NCBI GenBank assembly: GCA_002682825.1
Contig: NOKP01000006.1
Coordinates: 1,952,845 to 2,016,844, forward strand
Direction: 5' to 3'
Length of the DNA stretch: 64,000 nucleotides
Source of the DNA: Neonectria sp. B-13
Lineage: Eukaryota > Ascomycota > Sordariomycetes > Hypocreales > Nectriaceae
The notes under the pieces: generated by a model
The model's database searches: none
What the model saw: the letters and a program-made list of their open reading frames with translations, nothing else
Told to the model about the DNA's origin: nothing
Part shown: piece by piece, positions 1-11,870 of the stretch
Numbering within the stretch: the first letter of the stretch is position 1
Layout of the letters: every line of letters begins with the position of its first letter
Translations under genes and position numbers: made by a program

Positions 1-51
1 GACGAAGAAGACGAAGAAGAAGCAGAGGAGGATAAGTGCCCGTCGTGGTGA
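1..51 (+). CDS. Possible 3' end of an acidic-tailed protein (partial)
   Basis: Frame 1 from the first base reads an Asp/Glu-rich stretch (D, E and one A), then DKCPSW, and stops with TGA at 49-51. An acidic tail of this kind is common at the C-terminus of nuclear or ribosome-associated proteins, but 16 codons cannot identify a family. An alternative reading is that GTGAGT at about 48-53 is a splice donor and the exon continues downstream, although no matching exon was recognised. The call rests only on composition and an open frame at the window edge. Confidence 0.3.
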   Translation, partial: DEEDEEEAEEDKCPSW

Positions 52-596
52 GTGCCATCGACTAATTAACGGACGGGTTGCTTCTAGTTGCGGGTTGCTA
101 CTCTCCATACATTTGCGGGTTGCAGATCATCAACGGACAACCTGCCAGCAAGACCACCAAGTGTTCCCAGCTCTCACGTCTCATCGAGGCTACTTGCTCC
201 CGGCTTATGGTGGTTCTACTAATTATCTCGTATACACAGAGTCTGGTGCTATTACTACCTATTCTTAGGTAGATCTCTTTGTCCATATCGCACTAGTCAT
301 GGAAGCACTGAGACATGGCATTCACCAACGACTCACGAGACAGAAACCACTTCTCCCATCTTCATCGTCATCTTCACGGCGGGGCAGAGACATTGCGCGG
401 GAGCCCACAAAGACAATGGCCTATCATTTCCTGGGACCCCATTGTGTGCATTTCCGAGCAACCACGGTCCCGGTGCAGTAATTACAGCATCTCGGGCTGC
501 TCTTGTTCTCGGCTCATCGGTTCGCCTCGCTTGTTGCTTCATATGCCTCCTGTCTTCGGACAAACTACCACCCTGTCCTGGGGGGCCGGCCCTTGG

Positions 597-622
597 TGTC
601 CACTGTCCACTGTCCACTGTCC
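597..622. repeat. TGTCCAC heptamer tandem repeat
   Basis: Three and a half direct copies of a 7-base unit TGTCCAC, lying in non-coding sequence. It is too short to indicate a function. Confidence 0.6.
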
Positions 623-3600
623 TGCAAATGGCCATGCAAACGGAGCTTGTAAATGCAACTGGGATGCATCGTTGCATCCTGGCGAGAGCTTCCTGGGGGA
701 GTGCCGACCCCATCCGTACCAGACCCAGTGATCGGTCACCACCTTGGGTTTGGACGGATGGGGCGTCGACGTCGACATCGACCTGGCCGGACTGAACAAC
801 AACAAAACGGCATCAAGGATCCTCGGCCTGCCCGTCCGATGAAAACTACCCTCCACTCTCCACACACACTCGCCTGCGGAACATAGGGTATTCTCTGGTA
901 GTCTGTATTTCGTACATGCGCCTCTGTGCAAGCTTGTCAGTGGCCAGAGCCTCAATGCAGTCATCTCTGGCTCATCAAACTGGCATCGTGATTAGAGCCC
1001 GCGACAGCGACACAGAGTCCACGACTGACCCTCTCCTCTTTCGGCTGCGACCGCCTCAGTCATACGACGCCGCCAGAGCACCGTCCAACAATCGCTCAGA
1101 GTCGGGATCGCGACCCTTCTCACGGACTCGTTGCAACGGAGTCGGGTACCTTGCAGGAGCTCTGTGGAGTGGCCCAGGACCCTGGTGCAAGCAACGCTAC
1201 CTTCAGCCAGCCCCTGCAAACCACTAACCTCCGATGGGACGTCGCCCGGCCGAAAAGAGCGCGGCCTCATCTAACGTCCCTTTATTGCACTCGTGGCGTG
1301 GTGTGAAGGTCTGGGAACGACCTGTCAATGCTTCGGCCGAAGTTGGGATTGCGGCGCCAATTAACTGGCAAATCACTAATACGGGCGGGTGACCCTCGCG
1401 CGGGCTAGGGTTGGCCCAGGGAGAAGGACGAGTCTAATCCAAAGCCAAACTGGCCTCACTTCACCGAGGAACCCGCGGCGTCGTCGGAGTCGCGGACGCT
1501 GTTTTTGGCCGCCTGCCGTGGCCTGTCAGTGAGTGGTCTTCCTTGCGGGTTCCATAACGGACTCCCAAATCCGGCCAAGCCTCGCTGGGTGAACAGGGCT
1601 GAAGAGAGGTTTCCAATCTCTCGATGGCGGCGTGGGTTGCCGTGTTGATTGGGTAGGCCGAGGTGTCAGAAGGGCACAGGTGACAGGGTGGCTACCAAAT
1701 TGCTGAATTGGGGCTCATTCGTACGAATAAGGAGTATGATGGACTGCTGGCCAGGCGACCCCAGACTTCCCGTACCCTCCCATCACCAACTGATCCGACC
1801 TGCCCTTTTCAGTGGCTGCCCTTGAAAAGGTGTGGCTGATCTTCATCTCTTCCTCGATGACACTCCAAACAATGCGCGTGACCTCCCGCTGAACTAGTGT
1901 ACATATGGTAGGTTGATTTGCTTTCTGTCCAACCATCCCGCAGCGTTTCATGAAGAACCAGATGTCGCAAATATTGAAACCGTCCATCCACCGACCTGGA
2001 AGCCGATTTATCGGCTGCCGGCCATTAGCTCGGCACTTAACAAAGGCTTTTTAATCGCTTTGTCTTTCTCGTGTTTCTTGTGTCTTTTTGCCTAGCCTTG
2101 TCTTGTCTTTTCTTGGCCAACCTGCAGCCAAGGGGCTCCACTGTCTCAGGTACCAACGGAATTCGCTGCTTGCATCCAATTCCATTAAACCTCCGCGAGT
2201 CCACGACTCATATGGCCGCCTCGAAAATCACCAACTGTGGGCCAAGAAGCGCCACGCGGAGAATATGGTACTATGTAGCTCTCCTCCACGCTTCTTTAGG
2301 ACGTCCGGCATTTGCATTTGCGAAGCTCCCCTTTTTCTCCTCACCCGCGACTCGTGGGCCAACTTGGTCAATTTGCGGCAGCCGTATCTAGAAGACTGTG
2401 AGAGCTTCCGCTAGACGCCATCGCTTCCTGAGGCTGAACAACGGCGCGCTCTTTACGTAGTACCAAGAAGCTAATCGTCATTGAACCTTCGAGTTCTCCA
2501 TGAAATCAATCTCTCCCCCGTGAAGCTTCCCCCGGTTCCCCAGGGCACGAGCAGACGCCAGTCCCCCGTACCAAACTTCCATCTCGCATCGTTGGCCGTA
2601 AGGAGAGCAATATCGCCAGGGAGTGCGGGAGCAGCGCCGTGAGAAACACCGAAGCATGCATAACACACACCATAGCATAGGTCTTTATTCCCGGGGTGCT
2701 ACCCTCCATTTCATCCAAAGCTGGTCTTCCAGTGATGATCTCAAATCCCCCAAAGACAGCAGCTCTTATCTGTTCATTGACAGACGCCAGTGCCGCGCGA
2801 TGAACAATTTAATGAAGTGAGTCTAGCGTGGGGTGCTAGCGATGATCGATTGATCACCCAGCGCCCCAAGAGTGACACCAAAATGACCCCGATGAAGTTG
2901 GCGCACGTCATTGGATCATACCGTCCTAGCCCAAAACGCTCTTACTCAGGGGAGGGGAAGCCACGGGATTTCTGGACCCGATGTCTGTGGTTTCACCTGG
3001 GCAGTTTGGTCAGTGGTGGGTGTGATCGTCGATCGCCTATCTGACACATGACCAGTCTTGGGTGCACGGGGGTGATTGAAGCATGCCGTCTACGTCGTGA
3101 GCCACATGTAATCGGGAGTTCAGAAGGGGAGGGTTCGATCTGACTTCTAGATCCCGAAAGGTTGCTCCCGGCTCTAGTGTTTCCTCCGGCCAGATGTTGT
3201 CATACCGATAAGAACGACGCCCGCGTTGAGAGGAGTTTAACTACGGACGTCCGGGTGCTAGAAAACCAATGAAACATGACCTCGAGTGTTATCGGCCCCG
3301 GTCGTTTGAGAGGCCGTGATAGGGGCTGTTGATCGACAACTCTGTTTCGGGTGGCAGGCTCCGGGCAAGTGGAAACGTTTCTGCGACTGGTTGATGTCGT
3401 AGTTTGAAGAGGAAACAGCTCCATTACCGGTGGTGGTTGCGGAAGCAGACAGAGTGTCTCCATTGTCGTTCCAATAACCAACGGCCACTGCGCAACCTCC
3501 GCAAGTCCGTCGGGCTCAGGAATAGGCCACGTCCTCCGACACTGGGTCGATGGTGAGCCGGAGCGAAATGGCCGATATCCCGACCGGTGTCGGTGCAGAG

Positions 3601-5058
3601 GTGGGGCATTTCGGGGACGCGGACTGGTGGGCAGGCAGTTGGCAGAGTCCCTTTGAAAAGGCGGAGAGGGAGGCTGCGTCTGCGTCTGCATCAGAAGTCT
3701 GTCTACCTGAGGCAGGATCATCAAGGGCGCCGCCGTCGATCCTTGTCGGATTAGTTGGAGCTGGCTGAGTGAAATGCTACAGCAGCCGCTGGAGCCGTTG
3801 AGGTAATTCCGTGCTAGCGCTCGGCGAGTTGCGAGCAGCGATGGATGGATAGACGGATGCGAAACCCCTCCTCAAGTAACTGGCTTGACCGGGCCAGACT
3901 ACGAAGAAAGGCTCTGTCTTGGAGTTGTTGCAGCCAGGTTGCCTAGGGAGTGCTCAGATAACAGCCGCAGTTGCTGCTTTGCTGTCACCGAACTACTGTG
4001 CGAGAGGGTGCATTCCTGTTCCACCAACGAACGACACCATGTCTGTGCCTGCGTATCCTCGTTGCAATGATGGGCGAGGGGCCCCACAAGCGAACGAAGA
4101 CGCAGTGCCACTGTGAGGGATGAGCGTGAGGATCAAAGCGTGCATATTCACGCATCCTTGGCAGAGTCCCACGTCAACCCTAACGAAGCTGTCCTCTGTA
4201 TGGCAGCATAGCGATGCCGGAGGGTGAGAGTTGGGCGGGGCCTTGAGAAGCAAGTCTAGGCAACGAACGCACCCTGATACTCGAGTACGAAAGCGAACCT
4301 CGCATTAAGATTGGGCATGCAACTAACTGCACACATCACTATTTGTCGAGAGCAGCATGGCCCTGTGCGGAACCGAATGCGCGCGACAAAGGATAACTGG
4401 AACAAGCAACGCAGAGCACCAGCAACAACACAAGACCTCTTACCCCTCCAGGTCCTGACTCCAGGGTCCCGCACTCTGCCGAAATCCCGGAGGCGACAGC
4501 GCCAATCACAGACTTGGCGTCTTGGTAGTGAGCGAGCCTCCTGCACGACTTTATTGGTGGCGCATGGATGAGAAGCCCAGGTCGTTCTGTGTTTGCACGA
4601 GCTAGCGAAAGGGGACTTGGGTATTTGTTGAGTTGAAGGTCGTTTGGGCCAGCAAGCGTGCAGCCCAGGTTTGGGATGCTACCAGGGGGCAGAGGGCTCA
4701 GGCCACTGGTTCGGCAACTGTCGAATATGGATACTGATGCTGATACCGAAGAGCCGAGAGCAGGTAAGCACCTCAGATGCAGATACGACAGATACAGACG
4801 AAGACGGACAGACAGATAAGCCTTCATCCGCAAGTACCCGAAGCATATGGCGTCTGTTGTTGTCGGGGCTGCCTCTGTCACTCTCCCACTGTCCCTCGCT
4901 ACAACCTCCCGCCCAAAGTAAACATGGCCAACCACTCCGTCCGCCTCGCAGAAATTGCGACCTGTCCCTTGGATTCCACCTCCGTAGCTTCCGAATCAGC
5001 CCACGGCGCTTCGGAGCCGTAACTGTGGTTCTTGTGGTTCTTGTGGGATCCCACGGCC

Positions 5059-5065
5059 CACATGT
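5059..5065. promoter_or_regulatory. CACATGT E-box-like core upstream of INO1
   Basis: CACATGT lies about 630 bases before the INO1 start codon. In yeast the inositol/choline response element contains a CACATG core bound by Ino2/Ino4. Only the core matches here, and regulation of INO1 through this element in filamentous fungi is not assumed. A six-base match by chance is likely in a region of this size. Confidence 0.2.
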
Positions 5066-5481
5066 CGCTGTACTGTATGCCGCCTGCGCCAGCCCCAACA
5101 GGCCTAAACCCTCCGTCGAATCCCTAGATTATCGCGACCTAGGTACTCCACTAGTGCCGCGTCTTCACCGCCCACAATTCGACGTGGCAGCCGGCTCGTG
5201 TTCGTTCTTTGCATCTTATTTGAACCCTTCGCGTCCCTCCCGTTTCTCTGCTTCCGACTTCTCGCTTTCAACCACCACAGTCAGAACCACTTCAACTCAC
5301 AGCCTACCGCTTCAACCTCTTTTTTTTATCCCCCAGACCTCCGTCAACAACTCCCGAATCTGATCTACCCCGCCACCCCGCCAAACAACATCTACCCCAC
5401 CAACTCCATCTTATCCAAAAGATCGAGGTTTTGACCCTCGATCACTCCAGTCGTCAAGACGTTTTCCAATCTCCTCAACTC

Positions 5482-5547
5482 GTATGTGGCCTTCTCAAGA
5501 AGCCTCCCAAGCAGTTTCCCAAACACACGATGCTAACCCACCTTCAG
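5482..5547 (+). other. Probable intron in the INO1 5' leader
   Basis: A 66-base stretch starts with GTATGT, contains GCTAACCC as a branch-like site close to the end, and finishes CCTTCAG. It lies in the pyrimidine-rich leader 145-210 bases upstream of the INO1 ATG. It also removes an upstream ATG (5530), so splicing would clear the leader of that start codon. No transcript evidence is available. Confidence 0.55.
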
Positions 5548-5691
5548 GATCCACCACCCGTTCGCAGGAGCCCGCTGCTCTCCTTCAGGAGGCGAAGCGG
5601 ACTCGACCTTTGAACAGTAAAGGTCGTTAATCTCCCCCGTAAACTCCAATCAACCAATCCAACTTCCACGTAAAAGCCACCCCCTTCAATC

Positions 5692-7371
5692 ATGGCTCCT
5701 CACGCGGAAGTCGGCACGGGCTCCTCGAACGGGACACCCTACACCAACGGCCAAGGATCCTCCGCTACTCAGGATCTCTTCACCGTCAACTCCCCCAACG
5801 TCACCTACACGGATGCGGAAATCCAGTCCAAGTACACCTACCGCACCACCAAGGTTGAAACCAACAGCGATGGCAAGTACATTGCTACCCCCCAGGAGAC
5901 CGTCTACGACTTCAAGGTCCAGCGCAAGGTCCCCAAGGTCGGCATGATGCTGGTCGGCTGGGGCGGCAACAATGGTACTACCGTCACCGCCGGTATCCTC
6001 GCCAACCGCCGTCAAATCGGCTGGGATACCAAGGAAGGTACCCGCGAGTCCAACTACTACGGCTCCGTCGTCATGGGCTCGACCCTCAAGCTCGGTAGTG
6101 ATGCTAAGACCAACCGAGAGGTCAACATCCCCTTCCACAACATCCTGCCCATGGTTCACCCCAATGACCTGGTCATTGGCGGTTGGGACATTAGCAAGAT
6201 GAACCTGGCTCAGGCCATGGACCGCGCTCAGGTTCTCGAGCCTACTCTCAAGAACCAGGTCAAGAAGGAGATGACCGAGATGGTCCCCCTCCCCTCGGTC
6301 TACTACCCTGACTTCATTGCTGCCAACCAGGAGGATCGCGCCGACAACGTCCTCGAGGGCTCCAAGGCCTCGATGGCTCACGTCGAGAAGCTTCGCAAGG
6401 ATATCCGCGACTTCAAGGCCAACAACAACCTCGACAAGATCATCGTCATGTGGACCGCCAACACTGAGCGATACGCCGACCTGATTGAAGGCGTCAACGA
6501 CACGGCTGACAACCTCCTCAAGGCCATCGAGCAGGGCCACGAGGAAGTGGCCCCCTCCACCGTCTTCGCCGTCGCCTGTATCCTCGAGAAAACCCCCTTC
6601 ATCAACGGCTCTCCCCAGAACACCTTTGTTCCTGGAGCCATTGAGCTGGCTGAGCGCCACGACGCCTTCATTGGCGGTGACGACTTCAAGTCTGGCCAGA
6701 CCAAGATGAAGTCTGCTCTCGTTGATTTTCTCATCAACGCCGGTATCAAGTTGACCTCCATTGCCAGCTACAACCATCTCGGCAACAACGACGGCAAGAA
6801 CTTGAGCTCCCAGAAGCAGTTCCGCTCCAAGGAGATTTCCAAGTCCAACGTCGTTGACGATATGGTTGAGGCCAACAGCGTCCTTTACAAGAAGGGCGAG
6901 CACCCTGACCACTGCGTTGTCATCAAGTACATGCCTAATGTCGCCGACAACAAGCGTGCTCTTGACGAGTACTACGCTGAGATTTTCATGGGTGGCCATC
7001 AGACCATCTCGTAAGTTTAACTCTTCGCTTCTGTGCAAAGTTCCCAGCTAATAGCAACTAGCATGTTCAACATCTGCGAGGACTCTCTCCTGGCCTCGCC
7101 CCTGATCATTGACTTGGTTATCATTGCTGAGATGATGACTCGTATCCAGTGGAAGGCCGTCTCCTCCGATGGCACTGCCACCACCGAGTACAAGAGCTTC
7201 CACAGCGTCCTGAGCATCCTCAGCTACATGCTCAAAGCCCCTCTGACTCCTCCCGGTACCCCCGTCGTCAACTCTCTCGCCAAGCAGCGTGCCGCCTTGA
7301 CCAACATCTTCCGTGCCTGCGTTGGTCTCCAGCCTGAGTCTGACATGACCCTCGAACACAAGCTGTTCTAA
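5692..7371 (+). CDS. INO1: Inositol-3-phosphate synthase
   Basis: Converts glucose 6-phosphate to 1D-myo-inositol 3-phosphate using NAD, the first and committed step of inositol synthesis for phosphatidylinositol and inositol phosphates; the enzyme is cytosolic. Two exons, 5692-7010 and 7062-7371, give 542 residues, normal for eukaryotic MIPS (about 530-550). The intron has GTAAGT...CTAG and a phase that restores a serine. The NAD-binding glycine-rich motif GWGGNNGTT is at residues 89-97. Family motifs [21 protein letters not shown] and [10 protein letters not shown] follow in order, and the C-terminus ends in a conserved CVGLQPE-type block. The start ATG sits in ATCATGGCTCC, a good context. 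Codons end mostly in C, which suggests high expression. A probable leader intron lies just upstream. Confidence 0.97.
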
Positions 7372-8059
7372 GTCGAGTCCACTCGACTTGGCTGGCGAGA
7401 TGCAAAGTGCGATTGCGTGAATTGAACGAGGAGGATTTAGGACTGTCTTTACTGGCTGAGAAAACATGAAAATGAAGGGAAAAAAGAATGGGGAGAGACA
7501 ATTATGCACATATTCATAGGATCCTAATTGACTATCATATCTCCTCAATACCGAGACTCTTAAACCCCCCAATAGCGACAGCATGAAGTGACTTCACGAG
7601 GCGTAGTGGGTGAAGCTGTCATCTCTTGCGGTGAATGGCGATCGGAAAGGAATAGTACACGGAGCTAGTATACACACTTTGAGGCACCAAGCATCGGCAT
7701 CACTAATCGAAATGGGCTTTGCATACATTAAATACGTAGTATCATTACGCATTGACTATATTGATAGACAAATCAATAAATAAATAAATAGCCTTCAACC
7801 GACAACATACCATCCATTTTATCGTTATATTAGCTCCAGTGGTAGAAACAGTCTTAACGCTCATTGCGATCTTACTGTGCAATATGCCTGCCCATATTTC
7901 ATACCATCCCAGTGACATATTCCAAAATTGGTCCCTGTGACTAATTAATCGCCTTTAGCGGAATCAAGTCATCGCCCTTTCGTTCCTCTCTTTCCCAACG
8001 AAAAGGAAAGAAAGAGAGTCTTGTTGCATCGAAAGCGATGAGATGCCATGAATAAGTGT
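7372..8059. other. Convergent 3' intergenic region between INO1 and the permease
   Basis: About 690 AT-richer bases containing the 3' ends of two convergent genes. AATAAATAAATAAATA near 7775-7790 could serve as an A-rich polyadenylation region. No gene was recognised. Confidence 0.5.
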
Positions 8060-10456
8060 TCAAGTGGGTGTGGCATCCCTTCCAGTGTTGGCCCTAATAG
8101 ACGACGGATCTTGGTTGACCTCGGAACTTCTGTCGTAGAGATTTCCCAACTTCCTGGCCACCGAACTGCTGTTTGAGAGATCGACGGGTGCATAGGGAGC
8201 GCGGCGGACACATTTCAGGAGTAGCCATAGGAGAATGAACAGGACAAGCTGCAAATGATGGAGGTTAGCATTTCCACTTGTCGACGTCCTCGTAGTAGGC
8301 ACCTACGTATAAGTATGACGAGAGAAATGGCTCGGCGTGGACGTCCTTCCAAAGGAATGATCCGTTGGAGACCGCTAAGAGAATGCCGCATCCTCCCAAT
8401 GCCAGCCAGGCTGTTAATACCTGCCCATGGCTGCGGTAAGGGTAGTTTTTCTGATGCCGATCACCGAACAGTACACGGGGTTCGTTCTGAAAGGCCACTT
8501 TGTGTTTATGCATGCTGGAAATGTCAGAGAAAATGGTCCTTCTTTGCATATTCAGTATCGCTTACCAGTGATGATAACGAAGAAAGGCCACGCAGTTGGA
8601 CGCCCACACAATAATGATGCCAACTGAGCCCATTTGAGCAAGAACTTCAATGAACTGCCAGTGATTAGCTCGGTCTTGGTACTCAAAATTCAACATGGAA
8701 AATTACCACGTCATTGGGCTTGCTCTTCTCGCTCTGATCTCCAATCAGCTGTAGAAATGGAACCCAGCAGAACACAGCCGCCGAGACGATAACGGCTCGC
8801 ATCGGCACCTTGTGGCGGTTCGTCTTCCCAAGAGAAGCAATGGACCGGAAGTACCACGGTTGTCGGTGCCCCCCGTCAAGTCGAGCCGTGAGGCCGAACA
8901 AGCTTCTTGATGCGACAAAGAGGTTTGTGTTTGCGCAAGTCAATGCCGTGAAGATGAGAAAAGCGTTGATCAAGGACGCGAGATCACGGCCGAAGGCGTT
9001 GTAGGCAATAATGACGAAGGCAGACGCGGTGTTTAGGTCGGTGTTACCCACCGTCGTGCCGTCTACCCCCATGGCCGTCTGCCTCTTGGGCTTACACTCT
9101 GCTGTTGTTCCAACCCAGCTGAGCCGGGGAAGGTTGCAATCTTGTCGAGATATATCGAACGTGATCAAAAGACCGCTCAGCGTGTATGCAATGGCAGCAA
9201 AGACGGGGAAGTAGATGGCGGTGAACTTGACCGTGTTGCTGATAGAATATTGTTGTTCGGTTCTTTGTGTACGAGGTCTCGGAATTGATGGTCGTGCTTC
9301 GAGCGCAGAGTGGGCGATTATCTCAACGCCTACAAAGGCATAGGTAGCAATCGAGGTTGACATGCTGATGTGATCGTTATTAAGTTGTTCGGCATCATAC
9401 TGTTATGTCAAAACCTACAATAATGTGGTCCACCAGCTCGTTGCTGCATGTTTATCGAAATCCCTCGGAAAATCCCAATCTGCCATACTTTAGCATCGAT
9501 GTCTTAGGTCTTGGGTAGAGTCACCTACAGTTGACACTGAAAGCCTCTAAGTTCTGTTAGTTATGTCTCTCTTCTGCAATACCATCCCTCAAACGCGTGG
9601 AGAGGAAATCCTATCGTGCACATACCGGTGGCATTGATAACCATCAATGAAACCAAGATGATGGCAAGGAATACCAACTTCATCGAGCCAAAGCATACTT
9701 CAATCCAGCCAAAGATCTGAAATGGAGTCAGCAAATATTAACGATGCACATATCTCTTGCCAGAGGCTTGCCTTCACATTGAAAGCGTTGAAGGCGATCA
9801 TGATCAATGGGCAGAGTAGGTACACAACGATGCCAATAAGTGTTTTCTTCCCCTCGATCCAAAAATTGAGCTCGGAAGCCACGGTAACCATCAGGGCCGA
9901 GTAAGACACCGAATATGTGAACCTGAATGTTGTCAGTATGCCTTGACCTATCCTCGGCAGCGTCTTTTTGACGACGGTCTGACATCTGGGAAAAGTAGTC
10001 TTCAGATCCAAACTTACCAATAGGTGATGCCGACAGCAATGCCCAACTCCATGTCAACGAACTCGCTCACGTACACAGACAGGGCACCTGGAACGGGCCA
10101 GAGGCAGAGCATCTCAGAAATACACTGCATAACCGACCAGGCGAGGGCTCCAACGATGAGGAAGGATACAAGAACAGCGAGGGGGCCGCCCAGCTCAAGC
10201 ATCTGACCGCCGCGCCAGTAAAGGCCCGTTCCCAAGGTGCCATTCAGCGTGATCATCTGGCAAATGTTCAGTATTGTGCTTTAGAGCCGAATAGGGAGGG
10301 GGCGGGGCTTACAAAGAGCTGAATCCCTCGCAGGCTTCTGCTAACAGATCTCGAGTCCGATGAGGCGAGGACTGTTCGTCGATTTTCTTGGGGGGGATCA
10401 CCTGGAGCATTTTCCATCTCTATGGATCTTTCGGCCACTATTGGAGGATTTTCCAT
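8060..10456 (-). CDS. Amino-acid permease (APC superfamily)
   Basis: A plasma-membrane amino-acid transporter of the fungal permease family (AA_permease/SLC12A-like fold). The model has nine exons: 10456-10313, 10256-10018, 9922-9772, 9716-9626, 9479-9419, 9364-8707, 8654-8566, 8514-8307 and 8248-8060, giving 609 residues. The first helix begins just after RGIQLF with MITLNGTLGTGLYWRGG, the unwound TM1 substrate motif of the family. EMLCLWPVPGA and the YAFVGVEIIAHSALEAR block are also typical. The substrate cannot be told. Intron 3 appears to use a GC donor (AAG|GCAAGC...TTTCAG), because the GT site six bases upstream would remove Val-Lys from the conserved loop. Intron 4 (146 bases) could hold a 12-base in-frame micro-exon. 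The gene is divergent from the CorA-like gene across 1.4 kb. Confidence 0.88.
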
Positions 10457-11870
10457 CTTTGCTCGAGGGACTGGTGCTTTGAACTCTTGTGGTGGAGATG
10501 TATGGTGGAAGAGATGAGTTTTATGAAAGGGGAGGGAGATGGTGTTATTTAAGGTGAAAGGTTAGGACTCATGACCAGGCTGCGTGTGAGCCCTCTGGGC
10601 TGCGAGGAGCTGGTTAACGCTACAAGCTAGTATTCTACGCATCTGGAATACGTGGTAAAGAATTGCTGGGCTTGGGGGGGGGGGCTCGAGTGTGGACGCG
10701 CAATCACCTTTCAGCCCAGCCACTGCATCACTGAGAGCTCTTCAACATACCCAAACTGTCTCATTCCTCAGACCATAAAGTAAGATAAGATACGCACATG
10801 ACGAACGGGAAATTAGCATGAATCCGCCCAATAACAATGACGGGTTGCCATGGCGGAGAAGCCAAAGAAGCTCGGTGGAAACTCGGGCGTGTACTATATT
10901 TGGCTGTTATTCTGGAACTACCAAGCCTCAGTGTAGCTGATTCGCCGCTGCACTAACCGAGTGACCTCTTTTCCAGGAGCCTGGAAAACTGACCTGAAAC
11001 ATGCATAAGGAAGAGTAGGGGGAACTTAGACATGCTTTGGAATAGGAGGTGGGCGACGCCATAGGCCGGAGTCTTGCACTTTCGTTACGTGACGTGGCGC
11101 GACGGTTGCCTCGTCTTGCAGTCGGGGCTTAAATACCCGAGCCTGATGGGACCGAGTTAACTCTTCCATAATCAGACGAACCCCGAGGAACACATCTCGA
11201 TCATGCTGCAGCAGGTATCCGTACGTTACGTGAAAAGAGCCGCTCTCCAGCGTCTCCTACAGAGCCTCTTTCCGGGCCAAGAGTGTAAAATCGAGGTATG
11301 CCAAGCTCTGCGTTGCCTGAACGCCGCCACAAGGCAGGGGGGTTGTGCTTTTCCAGCTGAACAAGGCTGGCATGTCAGATGAAGGGTGGTTTACTCGTCT
11401 TCGACGCACCTGAGGAAGTAACCGACGTGAGTTTGTGCCACAGTCCACATCCCTAGCTTGGTTCCTCGTGAAAAGACTGTTAACAATTACAGAAACAACT
11501 CTTGTAAGTCAAAATATAACCGCACATTGCGCCCAGTATTAGGCCTCACGTTTCTCACGACATCAGGAAAATCCAGAAATAGCGGGGAGAGCGCCGCACG
11601 AGGCTGGAAGCAGTGTTGGATGGCGCAGCGCAGCGCTTGCTTCTCATGTTACGGAGCCCATGCAATGTGATAAGGCTTTCTAGCAGGCCGTCTTTGGGGG
11701 GAGGCGGATGAGGCAATGTCTGTTGCTGGTCATGTGGATATTTGCACTTTACTCTCAGCACTCACTGATAAATACTCGCCACCCCAGGCCAGCCTGATCG
11801 GACAAGTTTGCATTCCAGTCTCCACCTACATTTATTTTTAACCCCGAATACGAGTGGTTCTGTATCATCA
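10457..11870. other. Divergent intergenic region (permease / CorA-like gene)
   Basis: About 1.4 kb between two genes reading outward, so it must hold both promoters. It includes an 11-base G run at 10674-10684. No open frame with recognisable content was found. Confidence 0.5.

Larger units (their letters stand above)
52..5481. other. Gene-poor region and INO1 upstream region
   Basis: About 5.4 kb with only short, overlapping open frames on both strands, none with recognisable domains or consistent codon bias. It contains a short TGTCCAC tandem repeat near 597-622. The last 500 bases become pyrimidine-rich, as in fungal promoters and 5' leaders. No tRNA, rRNA or transposon feature was recognised. 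Confidence 0.6.

Noticed and set aside
4339..5363. Overlapping open frames upstream of INO1 (198 codons minus, 239 codons plus)
   Set aside because: They overlap each other on opposite strands, have biased but unstructured composition and no domain, and lie in the promoter and leader region.
5686..7038. 450-codon open frame antisense to INO1
   Set aside because: It is a shadow of INO1: strong C-ending codon bias removes stops on the opposite strand. The translation is low-complexity (Val/Leu/Gly/Asp) and has no domain.
10674..10684. Poly-G run as a structural or regulatory element
   Set aside because: Single homopolymer in an intergenic region; it could be slippage or a sequencing artefact and has no supporting context.
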